Source: Bradysia coprophila (taxonomy: Eukaryota > Arthropoda > Insecta > Diptera > Sciaridae). From it: a stretch of DNA of 64,000 nt. The notes beneath the pieces are model-generated. The model was given only the letters and a program-made list of their open reading frames with translations, made no database searches and was not told where the DNA came from. How positions within the stretch are numbered: the stretch's first letter is position 1; each line of letters begins with the position of its first letter. The translations under genes and the position numbers were made by a program. Of the stretch, positions 1 to 13,604 are shown piece after piece. The DNA is taken from positions 4,402,001 to 4,466,000 of the forward strand of contig NC_050736.1 in assembly GCF_014529535.1 (NCBI RefSeq), in the 5' to 3' direction.

Positions 1-3000
1 CTCTGCCATTGTGACACAAATTACACGCACACAAAGAGAGGGAGAGTTCTCTAAAATCCTACGGAGGGATTGTTTTGACATTCTACCAAAATCGGATGTA
101 TTTTTTCTGATTTTTTTTCTTTGGTATGTGCTTGGAGGCCGTGATGCCCAGACTTCGTAGCCAGCGTCATTTTTTTTAGTTCTGGTGTGACGGGATAGAA
201 ACATCCAAATATTTAAAGAGAACAAATTCTTTACAAAAAAAAAATCTACCACAGCAGTTGATGGACAAGGCAACAGGGCAGCATTGGTTACGTTTCGGTT
301 TCAACAAGTTGAGATATGGGTGATTTGAAAAAATGTTAAAATTAGTCTACATCGGCTCCTAACAAGCAACTGAAAAATTAAAAACGCGGCTGCGCTCGTT
401 ACTATATGTCTTAGTTTTCCAATGATACCAAGCATGTATGAGGAGTGAGATGGTGACTGTACTTCTCAAGTGAAAATATGTCACTAACTCATTCTACTAC
501 ATTTATATGATATTAAATTGACGATAACTTTTTCTTATCTATTAATCTTTGCTGGCACAAGGGGCACTGACCAGGCCGAAATATATGTCCCATCAGTTGG
601 TACAGACATGACAATCAATTTAATAATAATAATTATAGTGCCAACTCCCTAGGGATTACACAGCTTCCAATCAAAGCTTAAGCTAAATACTTATTGGTTC
701 GGAATATCTGATATACAAGCGTCAATGCAATAAAACTACTTACATATAGCTACCATCAAGACTAATGCTTTTTAAACGGATTCTTTTTATATTTGCAATG
801 AATCTGCCATATTCAGTAAATTAACAGATTAACAGATTAACAGTGACTCAATTTTCAATCTGAGGAAATATTATTAAGAAGTTTCAGCGATAACGATAAT
901 GGAAATGTAATTGTATACTCCGATGCTTATTGTAATGACTTTACTGATAAAATTGCTAATCGTACCTTTTTATGATTCATAATAATTGCAATAAATCCCA
1001 TTTAATGAACGAAAAATATGCAAATTTACATGGAAATTGAATAACAACGCTGGACCAAAGCGTATGTGGTTTTGTTGTGCAAAATTGTAACTTGATTTAT
1101 TTGCACTAAGTACTTTAAGCGCACTGTCAGTTTTATTGCTCAACTATTTTAGAATGCACTACAATTGATAACAGTCCTCAGTCACAACAGCTAAATTAAA
1201 TTTCGTTTAATTAAGATTTGATTTCGTACAATCGTACATTGAATTTATTTCAGGACTTTGTGTGCATCGCATCGTGTGCATCATTTCTTACATTTATGAA
1301 TAAATATAAAACGATTTAGAGAAGAAGAAAAAAAAACACGAACAGATCTTCAGACCGGTTATTTTATGAAGATAAACAATTTTAAGGAAAAAATTGTATT
1401 TTTCTTTACTGAAATATTTAAGTCTGCAGAGGTCAGCATTGTTAATATATTATATTATTATTGAGGAAATGATTGAAATAATTGCACATTTTTCCCTTCA
1501 AATATGATGATACACAACCATCAGATATACAAACAATTTCCATATATCCATCTCCAAAAAGGCTAACAAAAGGGGCTAAAGGACAACCCTGAAAGTTGAC
1601 ATAAGAATTACGTTGATGGATTTATTAAATAACAAATGACTCTGAACGTCCCACTCCCTCAAAGCATTTCTTGTGTACACTTACTTTCATACATGTAATA
1701 TATGTAAAGAGCTTTCACAAAACAAGCTTTGCCTATTGAACTAAATGATTATTTCCACAAAATATAATGGTAATGGGATTATCTAAGCAGAAAATGGATA
1801 TAATAAACAATGTCGTTACTCACCCTTCATTTATTGCGATTACATTTGGAGCTTAGTGTCGGGTCCACTCTCTTCGTTGCCATATCAGCATTTTGTATTA
1901 TATATTGGAATGAATTTTTGTTTTTTTTTTAATTGTTCAACAATTCACTACAAATTGATATTCGGTCTACGAAAACAAAACACATCAAACAAACACACAG
2001 TCGAATTAAATATCATTTAAAAACGCCAACAACATTTTTACGGCTGAGTTATGCATAAATATTCTTCTTCTTTTTGTCACTTTATTTCTTATTTTTCCTC
2101 TGTCTTTCTTCCACTTATTATTTTTCCATAATTGACCTTTTAGGCTTAATGAAGTTTTTAAATCGATGATCTGTCTCCGGTTTTATCGAAAACTACATTC
2201 AAGAAGGAGAAGAAAAATGCTTAATGGACATTAAATTGAATCACATTTATAAAGAATTCTTTCTGCAATCATCAGAACATTCACATAAATATTTGAATAG
2301 AATTATACGTTCGTACAATCTGTAAGGTTAAACGTTGCATAAATTCGGATTTTCTGTAATCACTCTGAAAAATCTACTTTATGTGAATGACCACTTAAAC
2401 AAATGTTGAATATATCTACAAAAAAAAAATCGGATAAACCACAATTTAAAAGCCGAACATGGTCTATAACAACCACCTTACATTATTGCACTTTCAAATG
2501 CACCCTACACAAATAAGAATCTTGAACACTTGCTTATAGTATAAAGGAAAAAAATGTAAAATAAGTCGGTTCAACTACCGACATCAAATGGTCAAAACTC
2601 TCCTAATATAAGATAGACTCACCCTATCTACCGACTTTATATCCGTTCACCCCATAAAAAACTTACAACACAAAAATCTTTTACAGCGAAACCATTAAAT
2701 TAATTTCGTTCTTAAAAGAATGCCGGAGACGCAGCCATTTTGTATGTACAGACTTTGTATATTATATGTGGTAGATGGTTATTCGGATGCACAAAGCACT
2801 TTCAATGCAATGTTCTTACACTAATAGTAAAATGTTTTTTAATTAAATCACAACAATTGTCCCCAATTTTGATCAACAATAGACAATGACCACATCGGGC
2901 ATGAGTTGAGTACACTATGTTATTGAATTTCATAAATAATTTGATTGGAAATGTGAATTTTATAAACAGTAGAAAACAATAAACAGACACGTACGGACAG

Positions 3001-4784
3001 AACCACCATCGAAACTGACTTTTCTCTCAGTAAATTTATTTAAGCCACGACATACGGTGCGAAGTGTAAGAAGGTGATGTACTATGCGTACAACAATGTT
3101 TTTTATGAATGGTCTTGACAATGGCCATTCACAAAAAAGTGAACTATTTTGGTTCTTGTTTCTAATATGATTGTTGAGCCTTTCTTACGTTTGTAGGATT
3201 GGAAATGCAATTAAGTAATAATAACTGTGATTCTCAACTAATTTTGAAAATAAGAGAAATAATTGTCTGGACCTGTCCCATCTCTTATCGATAACTACGA
3301 CAAACATGATGATAAGGTATAGGTAATATGGTCCTTTATATATAGTAAAATGCATGTTCAAAAAATTTGAAGTACAAGATTTGAAATCAACAGATTAAAA
3401 ATTTAATAGATCGAAGTAATAGAAGTGATAACAATACTGGTCATTTGCTTGCCGTCTGTAACAGGTTAAAAAGAAAAAGATCATTCATGGTTGGTTATAA
3501 TTACTCATACAGGTCTGGTATTACAAAGTCGTAAATTATTAAAAACCTACTGATATCGGCAGCGATGGAAAAAATAAGCGATGATCACCAGCTAAGATTT
3601 ATCTTTTATATATGTTAAAAGGGTTAAAAGTAATGAAATACTGTAAAGTAACAGACTTTGTATGGCTCTGCGTGGTAAGACTAACGCACTATGCATCAGC
3701 TCGGAGAAGGAGTTTGGGGCTATCTTTGCATCGACGCATATAAAAAAAATACATATTGTACTGCACGATCAAACGCTTTACGTAATAGTTATTTGTTTAC
3801 CAAGGGGAGTAAGTAATATTTAATTCCAGCAATTTCTCAAACAGAACACTAATTTGTCAAGACAGACTGTTATGATGAGATAGAGAGAGAGAAAGAGAGA
3901 GAGAATGGTATATAATTTGGACTATAAATTAAAAAATTTATATGAAAATATGCAATGACAAGTACCCCAAGGTAAGTTATAATTAACTGGTCTTCGGAAT
4001 TCTCGCTCTGACCATAACAATCTATTCTAGGTGGAGAAAATAACGTTATTCACACCGAACACATGAAAAAGTTACTATACTGATGAAACTGTCGGTTAAT
4101 TTTTTGTGAAAAATTATTAGATGGGACTCCATCGAAGAGCAACGTTCCACTTTTTACTTGGCTAACAAAATAACTAATTGAGTTTCAAGTTTTAACATTT
4201 TTTAGTTGTCAAATCTAGTCTACCTAGATGCTTCCGAAATCCACTCTTAAATTAGTATGAATCTGTTATCGACAGCGACTACAAAATAAACATTGAGAGC
4301 TGGCTAATGTGACCTTATAAAGAAAAATTTCTGGTAAAACTAACACAGTAGAAGTTTCTCTATTCATCTGTTGAAAATAATTCGATCAAAAGAAGTAGTA
4401 GACCCTATGAATGATGTAAAAAAATGTTTCCATTTACTTAGGGCCCTTAATTGATCAACTCAGTATAATAATTCAAAATTGAGTCGACTTTTCCATTGAC
4501 AAAAATATTTCAAAGAGAAACATCAACGAATGGCATGAATTGTTTGACGGAAAATTAAGGTTGAATGCAACAGGCATAATGAAGAAGAAGAAGAATCAAA
4601 AAATTCCATTACATAGTAACACACAATCGACACATCTGGCTCAAATTTTTATTTATCTTATTTTGATTTTCCAATTTTAATCGTAAATTATTTTGTTAAT
4701 TCGGTGGTGCCCTACGGTTTATAGTTTTCCTAATTTATTTAAAAACAATTTTCCCGTGAACAATCCAGTATAAAGCTTATTCAA
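1..4784. other. Intergenic, AT-rich, no gene recognised
   Basis: No open frame here resembles a protein family and none is flanked by convincing splice sites. The stretch holds only simple sequence: a short triplicated ATTAACAG near 826-844, a GA-rich tract near 3881-3904 and a GAA run near 4580. On the minus strand there is a good GTGAGT donor next to 1823, which could end a 5' UTR exon of a gene lying off the left edge, but nothing else supports that. Confidence 0.5.
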
Positions 4785-7700
4785 ATGGCTGATTCGAACG
4801 TATCTGATGAAATGAAACAATGCTACGAAAATTTAATTGTAATCGATTGCGGAGCAAATCTAACAAACAAGAAATACAGTCGTGACTTAGACTCTGTCGT
4901 TCAAAGGGCTCAAGATGCTGGTAATTATGAGTTATGCATTTTGTAAAAATAAATTGATTGTGCCACTTACAACTATTAGTAGAGGTCCTTAGCATAAAAA
5001 TAGTTCACTTTATAGTAGAATGGTGAGCTTTGGACCAGTGATTGATATTGGTAGCCTGAGTCCAAAAAGATTAACACCCCTCAAAAAACCCCACCCCACA
5101 CTTCAACACCCCTCACCAAAGATTTTAGTGTAAGGGTCACTTCAATGAATTATTGTGATGCGCCTGTCAATACTAGACTGTCGATATGGGGCTTAAACGA
5201 AAGGTAAAGGTTCATACTTTTTTTATATGACCAAACGCTTTTCAATTTTCCATTTTCCACAACAATTTTCCGAGTTTTCCATGAAAATCTATGAAATCTC
5301 AAATATAAAGGGTGGTGAATAAGTTAAAAAAGTTTTTGTGCATACTTCCTTCTGCAATATGGTTATCCAAAGACTTCTTCGCTAATTTGACGAAAAAAAA
5401 TTAAATAATGTGTCATAGACTTGGAGATAAGCTCAGTTTTCCACCGCCGGAAAATTTCATTGAAATACTTTTTTACATATAACTGATGAGATATGCGAGC
5501 TGTGTCATTGAATTTGCGAGATTATCATAGGATAGTTTATTGACGCATTTATTGAACTCTAGGAGAAGTCAATACACCATTAACCTCAAGTCACCCACCT
5601 CCCACTCTCCTATTATTGAACAAATTGTAGAAAAATTTTAAAATAGAAAGCAGACTATTTTTGAACTTACAAATTTACGCTGTAAATGTTTGGAATATTG
5701 CCTGCAATACCTTTTTCAAGTGGACAGTGGAAATAATTAAGAGTAAGTATGTAAGATACTACATTTTCAAATAAATATTGTTGTGCGATTACACTGCAAA
5801 AATGCTCCAGAGGCAGTTTCTGTCTACGTAGTAAAAATGATTTAAATGTCCCACATTCAGCAATTATCACTCACATTCCACATTATGTGGTTTAATTATT
5901 TTGATATCATTTATGAGTCAATATGTTAGATTTACCAATCATTTTTGATCGATGCACACAGATCTTGTGATCTTTTGTACTACCCTGTCATCCTAAAAAT
6001 CTTGAATCCGTTGGACATTAGATAGTGAGATTATAGGAAGAGTGTTTTATCAAAAGCAGTAAAGTCCACCATTCTCTTAACTCTTCTAACGTAGGTAGAG
6101 GAAATATAGTTGTCCCTTTCTGTCTCACGGTCTATATGGGCAGTGGACTTAACTGCTTTTGAAAATGGTAGATGCTTGGAGATGATTATAGCGAAGTAGA
6201 ACAATCAACTTTCTTTTAAATTTTGCCGCATCAGACCAATAAACAAAACCAACCATGGAGATGATTCCATCAAACTTTCTATGAACAAAATAATCTACTC
6301 GCATCTCCAAACATCTGGTGTACCACTAGTACCCACAGCTCATCTCCAACTAAAACCATTGCCTTACTCCAGGCGAGCAAATGGGTACGTATGACAGTCA
6401 TACTATGACTAGCTAATCTATAGGACCTTAAAAGCATACCTCGCAGTCCTAAGGCGATGGCTGACGGCTTAGGTCTTCACTATTGATAGCTGGTAAGACA
6501 AGATTGTCCCTATCATTGAAATTGACACAGCCTGTAACATTTAGTCCAGTCTTATATTTCAAAAACTAGCCTGTCCGAACGTAACGTTTCTCTGCATTGA
6601 ACCAACATAACAGCCGAAGCCTGGCACAAAAGCCACTGGCGAGAGAGTGACAGAGTGTCCAGAATCAAGATAATCTAACGTATTTTGTTATGAAAATGTA
6701 GATACTTTTATTACGATGGGTATCAGACGAGTATTTTTGATTGTAGAGCAAATCAGATAGTAACGAGCTTCTCAATGGTAATGTTCCAATACGTCAGTTG
6801 TAAATAAAATAAAGAGGATGTTATTAATACTTATAATTAAAAAACTTAAAAATTAAACGTGAGCTCTCGACATATGAATCTTTTAGACGCAAACACTTCC
6901 TAATTCTTGAAGAGAATAGAAAGGGAGCTAGGCTCACCGCCACTAAATTGCAGTAGTGCTACCAGAAGCTTCATTTACAAAAGATATCAAAATAATTAAA
7001 CCAGATAATGTGGTATTTATTTCTGCGTCTCAAAGGTTGGTGTCGAATAGCATCAGCTGTGTTGCCTAGCTAATCGACATTAGTGTCAATTAGCATCTAC
7101 TGTGTTACGTGGCTAATCGACACCAGATGCAAATAGCATGCACTGTGTTGTCTGGTTATTCGTCACCGGTGTCAAATAGCATGCACTGTGTTGCTTGGCT
7201 ATTCGCATCCGGTGTCGAACAGCCACACAACATGCATGCAACGGTGTCGAATTGCATCGGCCTAGACAGAAACTGCCACTGCAGCATTTTTGCAGTGTAA
7301 TCAAATATTCATTTGAAAATGTAGTATCTTACATACTTACTCTTAATTATTTCCACTGTCCACTTGAAAAAGGTATTGCAGGCAATATCCCAAACATTTA
7401 CAGCGTAAATTTGTAAGTTCAAAAATAGTCTGCTTTCTATTTTAAAATTTTTCTACAATTTGTTCAATAATAGGAGAGTGGGAGGTGGGTGACTTGAGGT
7501 TAATGGTGTATTGGCTTCTCCTAGAGTTCAATAAATGCGTCAATAAACTATCCTATGATAATCTCGCAAATTCAATGACACAGCTCGCATATTTCATCAG
7601 TTATATGTAAAAAAGTATTTCAATGAAATTTTCCGGCGGTGGAAAACTGAGCTTATCTCCAAGTCTATGACACATTATTTAATTTTTTTTCGTCAAATTA

Positions 7701-9437
7701 GCGAAGAAGTCATTGAAGAACCATATTGCAGAAGGAAGTATGCACAAAAACTTTTTTGACTTATTCACCACCCTTTATATTTGAGATTTCATAGATTTTC
7801 ATAGAAAACTCGGAAAATTGTTGTGGAAAATGGAAAATTGAAAAGCGTTTGGTCATATAAAAAAAGTATGAACCTTTACCTTTCGTTTAAGCCCCATATC
7901 GACAGTCTAGCATTGACAGGCGCTTCACAATAATTCATTGAAGGGACCCTTACACTAAAATCTTTGGTGAGGGGTGTTGGGGTGTGGGGTGGGGTTTTTT
8001 GAGGGGTGTTAATCTTTTTGGACTCAGGCTACCAATATTAATCACTGGTCCAAAGCTCACCATTCTACTATAAAGTGAACTATTTTTATGACTTTTGTTC
8101 TACAAGGACCTCTACTATATGAAAAATGTCTTTAAGTGCGTTTCAGTTACTTTAGTGATCTACATTTCGTTTAGTCATAGGTTTAATAATAGAACAAACA
8201 AGAGATTGACACATTGTTTTAAACGATTATTGAGTGTATGTAGGCGAGATTATTTACATTTTCGGTTTATCTATTCTGACTTTAATGTGTGACCTTCTTC
8301 GAAAAAAATTGTGTCGCCCAACAATCTTGTATGCGATTTAAGAAAATAAAATGTTTGTTTTCATTGGTCTTCTCTGACGCTTTTTTTGTTTATTTTATTA
8401 TGACAACAGGAGTCCAAAAGATTATGGTCCCTGGAACATCAGTCAAATCAAGCAAAGAGGCCTTGCGATTATCGAGATTGTATCCTGGAGTGATTTACTC
8501 AACAGCAGGTAAATGTCATTCCATCATCAGTTTTGATAACAGTCTTAATCGTTAACATTTATCGTCACAGGAATTCATCCACACGATTCAAAATCGATAA
8601 TCGAGGAACCAAAGAGTTGGTTTGAATTCGAAACCATTGCTCAGTCATTAGAATGCGTAGCTATTGGACCGTGCGGTCTAGACTATCAACGCGATTTCTC
8701 AGAGCCAGATGTACAAAAGGAAATATTTGAGAAACAAATTTGTTTAGCCGCTAAATTGAATAAGCCACTTTTGATTCACGAACGTTCTGCTCAAGCTGAT
8801 GTGTTAGATATACTTGAGAGGTTTGTCGAATTATTTTTTTCTTTTTCGGTGGGTCATAAATTTAAGCTCAAATTACCTTTCAGATTTCCGACTGTACAGC
8901 AGATTGTGATCAGAAGTTTTATGGGCACCACTGAAGAGGCAATAAAATACCTTGAACGCGGGTACTATCTCGGTTTTACTGGTTATTTATGTAAAGTAAG
9001 TTCAACGCTGAAATTCACATTTGTTGTCATTCGACTCAATGCTACTGCTCACATTTTGTTTAGGATAAATCAGACACTGGTGTACGCAAGCTTCTCGAAG
9101 AAAAAATTCTACCTTTGGATCGATTGCTTGTAGAAACTGATTCACCATTTATGTATCCAAATACAAGAGCTTCGAAATTACCGCAACATGTTAAGACTGG
9201 AATAACTGACCGTTCTCTTTTATTTTTGCACAGGTGAGCTAATATACCTTTCAGAAATAAACTGTTCGTGCCCATAACCTGTATTTCATTCGTAGATATT
9301 GCACATTTCAACGAAACGAACCATGCAGTCTACCAGCAATTGTCGAAATGATAGCTGCCTTTATGAATAATACACCCGATGAAGTGGCCTTAGCAACAGC
9401 CTTTAATGCTTTAAAACTCTTCGGCTTATCACAATAA
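4785..9437 (+). CDS. TatD-family metal-dependent deoxyribonuclease (TATDN-like)
   Basis: Six exons (4785-4920, 8410-8508, 8571-8820, 8884-8995, 9064-9233, 9296-9437) join in frame to a 302-residue protein, the normal length for the TatD family of 3'-5' exonucleases with an amidohydrolase-like TIM barrel. Family landmarks in order: DCGANLT near the N-terminus, STAGIHPHDSK, CGLDYQRDFSEPD, LLIHERS, SFMGTTEEAIKYLERG, LVETDSPF, RNEPCSLPAIVEM and a C-terminal ALKLFGL. Start chosen as the ATG just before the first conserved block. Odd points: the acid of the usual ECGLD motif is Pro here, and the His of the usual HCFTG motif reads Arg, so two of the four classical metal ligands are missing, while LIHER His and ETD Asp remain. 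Intron 1 is 3.5 kb and almost entirely filled by a foldback element; the other introns are about 60 bp. An AATAAA lies near 10131. Product family certain, activity uncertain. Confidence 0.93.
4977..8117. mobile_element. 3.1 kb foldback element inside intron 1 of the TatD gene
   Basis: The left arm (about 4977-5910) and right arm (about 6982-8117) are near-identical inverted copies. Both ends start TAGTAGAGGTCCTT; the right arm keeps about 15 bp missing from the left near its outer end. The arms continue through matching blocks such as CACCCCTCAC and the AGACAGAAACTGCC block. The middle (about 5911-6980) is unique and has no recognisable gene. TAT flanks both ends and could be a short target duplication, but this is weak. 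I see no transposase, so this is non-autonomous. Confidence 0.85.
7053..7260. repeat. 43-bp minisatellite at the inner end of the foldback right arm
   Basis: About four to five diverged units begin TAGCATSNRCTGTGTT and repeat every 43 bp. The left arm has no counterpart, so the array lies at the arm/spacer junction or was inserted or expanded in one arm only. Confidence 0.8.
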
Positions 9438-10635
9438 TTTTTATCAATTTTGTATTACGAACGCACCTCATCGAGTTGAGGTGTCTGCACAATGATCGGG
9501 AGATGTAAATGGAATAATGACTTGGATCATAATTTTTTTTTATCCAGTTAGTAATCTCAATCCAATACATTTCGTTGTTCCAAAGAAACTCTTCCCTAAA
9601 TTGGTGTACAGAAAATCATCACAAAGAGCACAATAATCGCATGTGTTAATTGGAACACTTTTATACATTAACACAAGCAATATATTTATTTGACGAAAGT
9701 GGAGTCAGATGCTATTTAACTTTCATCTAGAGATATTAAGTGAAATTGATATAAAAAATAGGATAGGACGAAGCTATGATTTTATTTAAATTAATTTTTA
9801 ATGCATTAGCAACATTGTTCGTTGTGATAAAAATTAACGCTAAGCTCATAAAACAAAAACAAGAGAGAAAAAAGAAAGTTTTATATTTTGTATAGATAAA
9901 GATCATATTTTTATAATTATTAAAAAATCCATTAAATGGACGATGCGATGATGGAGACGAGAAACAAAATGGAGACGAGATAGGTATAGAACGCGTTTAT
10001 GCTATAAAATTAGTATAGTTTTTGCAATTATTTTTTACATTTTAGTTAATCCTAGTTCTAGAATATGGTGCCATATTACTACGTTCATGAAATGTTTTTA
10101 CGTTTTTTCTTCTTTTTTGTATTTTTTATCGAATAAAGATTGCAGCTCTATATATAAAATACATATCCCCGTTCACACCAACAATTTGTGTTTTGAAGTT
10201 CGAGACCTCTGAAGGAAATCTGAAGGTATAATAATGTTCTTTTGCTTGACATTCTATCAAATTTTAGGATGGATTTCACAAAGCTGCAATGTACAGTACC
10301 CAAATTGAAAAAAAAATATATTTGTGAAAATTTCAATATCTTAAGATTCAACATAAAGGTTACATAAAACTACTTCTCTCACTTATCTATCTTAGATATT
10401 ACTGTTGTTCCTCTCCGTTTCTCAAAATTTAGTATGCTATTTCAAATGGTAAATGATAGAAACCAGAGAAACCAAGAAGAACTGCTCAGATAAAAAGTGG
10501 GACTTTTATAACATTTATAACGGAACATTTTCTGGAGTGAAGGTAAGGAACATTGAAAAGAATCTCACTCAATTCGAGCCTCAAATCCATTTACCCATTA
10601 CCTCTAACCTGCTTATCATGAAAACGGCAGTCTGT

Positions 10636-11060
10636 AATAGTGGATCGATTTAAAAATTGTGATATTTATCCCAAAATCAGATAGTTTTCCATGACGGTCA
10701 CAGCTCCCTGATCAATTTTCTAGGAGAACTTTTTTTTAATTTTAAGTTTTGAGGGTACCGGCCGAGCAATGTACGTTCAACGGATTTTTCAAATATTTAT
10801 AGTATGGAAACACTTTCCGGTATGCACAATGAGATAAGCCTCAAAATTTGAAAAACATGCATTTGTAAACATTAAGCCCTCCGAAGTAGAAATTTTGTTT
10901 CCAGCGAAAAGTTGCGCCTCAGACATCATGACCGAGGTCAAATTAATCGTTATTTAACTCACAATTTCGTGATTTTTTTAGTGAATCCAACTAAAAAATT
11001 GCTCGGTGGTACCGAACCCTAAAACCTTAAATAAAAAAAAAATTATCGATCCACCCTAGT
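10636..11060. mobile_element. MITE-like inverted-repeat element
   Basis: The outer ends carry GTGGATCGAT (about 10640) and its inverse ATCGATCCAC (about 11045-11054). A second inner inverted pair follows: the GGGTACCGGCCGAGCAAT block near 10753 and the ATTGCTCGGTGGTACC block near 10996. There is no ORF, and the size is typical of a non-autonomous DNA transposon. Confidence 0.6.
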
Positions 11061-11212
11061 TTTTAAATATCAAATCAGTAAGTTAGAGCTTATCACCTAT
11101 CTCTTGTAAAACGTACGATAAATCTATGGTGATTTTAGTGATTCTTTCGCTAAAGGAGCTCTTAATTGTCTTCCAAAAATAGTCGGCTGCGTCGCTCTAA
11201 ATGTTACGGTAA

Positions 11213-11293
11213 TTAACACTAAAACGAGAGGGCGAACCGCACTTTCTTTACAGAATTCCAGGAAAGATACGGTCTCGCCTTTTTGGTGTTAAT
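11213..11293. repeat. Imperfect hairpin, about 35-bp arms
   Basis: ATTAACAC at the left pairs with GTGTTAAT at the right, with matching inner blocks (GAGAGGGCGA against TCTCGCC) around a short loop at AGAATTCC. No coding content. Confidence 0.6.
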
Positions 11294-11776
11294 GTTAAAA
11301 ATTAAAAAACCGTTTCTTAAAAAGAATTTGTCTCGAGCTTAGTCCACGCTCAGATTCTGTCCTAGCTAAGAGACTTTTGTCTGCGTACGTTCTAATTCAA
11401 TCAATAAGTGTGCTCATAACTCATAAGGCCAACGGTTTGAAACCTGGGCAATATTATTACATTATCCGATACGAAAAACGCTAATGTTAAAATGAAGGTA
11501 ACTTTTGGGTACCAAATGAAGACAAATTTAGACTTTCAACGATTTACCTTATACACATCTGTAAAAAAATCTAATCAGAAAATTTTTAGCAAATTTACCA
11601 AATCCATTTTCCAAAACTAGGCTCTGATTCTATAACTAGATCAGAGGAAGTAAGAGATTCGACTCGATTGTACTCTTAATAGCATTGATTTCCATCTGTG
11701 AATTTTTCTATTAAATGTAAAACAAATACAATAAATTCAATAATTCAATGAAAAAATTTAACCCTATGAGTATGGA

Positions 11777-11985
11777 CTTAACACATTCAAATTAATTGCA
11801 GCTTGTCAACTTTCGGCACCCTGGACTTTACTTAAATAGTCGTGGAATGCCTCCAAATAAATTTCTAAAAATCTAGAATTCAGTTTTAAATTTTTAGAAA
11901 TTTATTTGGAGGCATTCCTCGACTATTTAAGTAAAGTCCAGGGTCCCGAAAGTTGGCAAGCCGCAATTAATTTTAATGTGTTAAG
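11777..11985. mobile_element. Compact hairpin MITE, about 90-bp arms
   Basis: The sequence reads CTTAACACATT at the left and AATGTGTTAAG at the right. The arms match almost base for base through GGACTTTACTTAAATAGTCG and GGAATGCCTCCAAATAAATT, folding around a TCTAGAATTC centre. Arms this similar suggest fairly recent activity. Confidence 0.8.
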
Positions 11986-12199
11986 TTTTTCAAAAACTGG
12001 ATTACAGGATGTACAAGGCATTCAAGTTTTTATTTAATTCATTCATATCAAATTATTTTTCATTCATATTACGCTCGTATAACCGAAATGAATATGTTTG
12101 ATTCATTGTAAGTATGTTCCATTCACTCCATTCAAAATGTTTTGCGATTTACAATGAAATGAAAATCCTTGAATAGATTTTGACATTCGTATAATGTTC

Positions 12200-12393
12200 A
12201 GTCAGTTCACTAGATGTCAGTCATATTTTCTGACGACCATTTTACGTGAAAAATGAAAGCAAATAAGTGAAGAAAGAAACATAGAAACACTTTGAGGAAG
12301 TTAATTTATTCGAAAAAATAAAAATCTCAAATTCAATATACAAAACTGTATAATTGTCGATCACATCAGTCTAGTGAAAACAAAGATTTTTTG
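12200..12393 (+). other. Possible 5' UTR exon of Ndfip
   Basis: A good donor (GTGAGT) follows position 12393 and a strong acceptor (TTTTCAG) precedes the Ndfip coding exon at 13988. A transcript start near a TCAGTTC-type initiator around 12200 would give a non-coding first exon. This is an inference from splice consensus only. Confidence 0.25.
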
Positions 12394-13604
12394 GTGAGTG
12401 GCAAGAACAATATATTTCCGAGTTGTAATTTTAGACGGAATGTTATAATTGGTGTGATAACAAGACTGTGTGTATTGTTATCTTATTGGATTTTTTTACC
12501 TGACGTGACTAATATTCCTATTAGCTTTCATTCAATTTCTCTACCTCCATTAACTTAATGTATTTGCGTTTGTCAACCGAATTAAATGAAAAACTATTAC
12601 GAAATCACATCATCGTTTTTGCATAAGTAACATTTCGAATGAATATAAATTGGTTATGCTGCAATGTCGATTAGTAGAAATGTTCAATAAAATCGAATTT
12701 TATTTGGATTGTTATTGTATATAATTCAGTAAGGTCGTTAATAATAATGCATTTACCGAACGCTACACAGCCCGATTTTAATTGTTTTTCAGTATGTAAA
12801 GTTTATTGGTTTGTCAATGCAATGGCAATCATTCGAGATTTTGTGTTGTAGGTACAAGTTGTTTACATTGCTTGTTTCAGTGATAGTGAGGAAGGTCTTT
12901 TAGTTATTCATAATTTCAGAATAAAAATTTAGTGAGTGAAATTACAAGTAAAGTGGATCAAAGCACATTTTAATTGGACCTTCTAAGCATAGTCTTGATG
13001 AGAACAACAATCCAATTAAGAGATATGGTGAAAAATGATTTGCCAATTATTTCAATTTAGCGCTTTTGTCGTAAGCTGTGAATAGAAACCCCTGCTTAAA
13101 ATGGCTGGGTTATTAACATTCATTCAATCTTTATACGTTTGATGAGTTATTTAAATTCAGATAACAATGGGCCGTAAACAAATAATTATTCAGATCGTCG
13201 ACGAAACATTTTTTCTATGATAAAGTGCTTCGTGTCATCAAGTACTTGCAACAAGTTGTCTAGTGTTGAGTTTTGCTATTAGCAATTAAAAATGCAACAA
13301 ATTTTCTTACTCAACTTTTGAATCAGCACATTTGAAAGTGATAGTGGGCATGGTTTCGTAAATATCGGCAGATTAGTTCGATATAATGTGTCATAATGTG
13401 TGGTTTCTAAATGTGTTGTATTGCTGACGGCTATTTCATTCATTAACGATAGCGACGACAAAAAATAAGAGTTGACTTTTGTGCAAGCCGTCCTATTTAG
13501 AGCTTTTTGTTCACACAAAAAAATAATTTCTCTTATGCATCAATCAGAAATAGTAATAAGAAACGTGAACTTAAAAAGAAATGAATGAATCCAAGTCGAT
13601 AACG

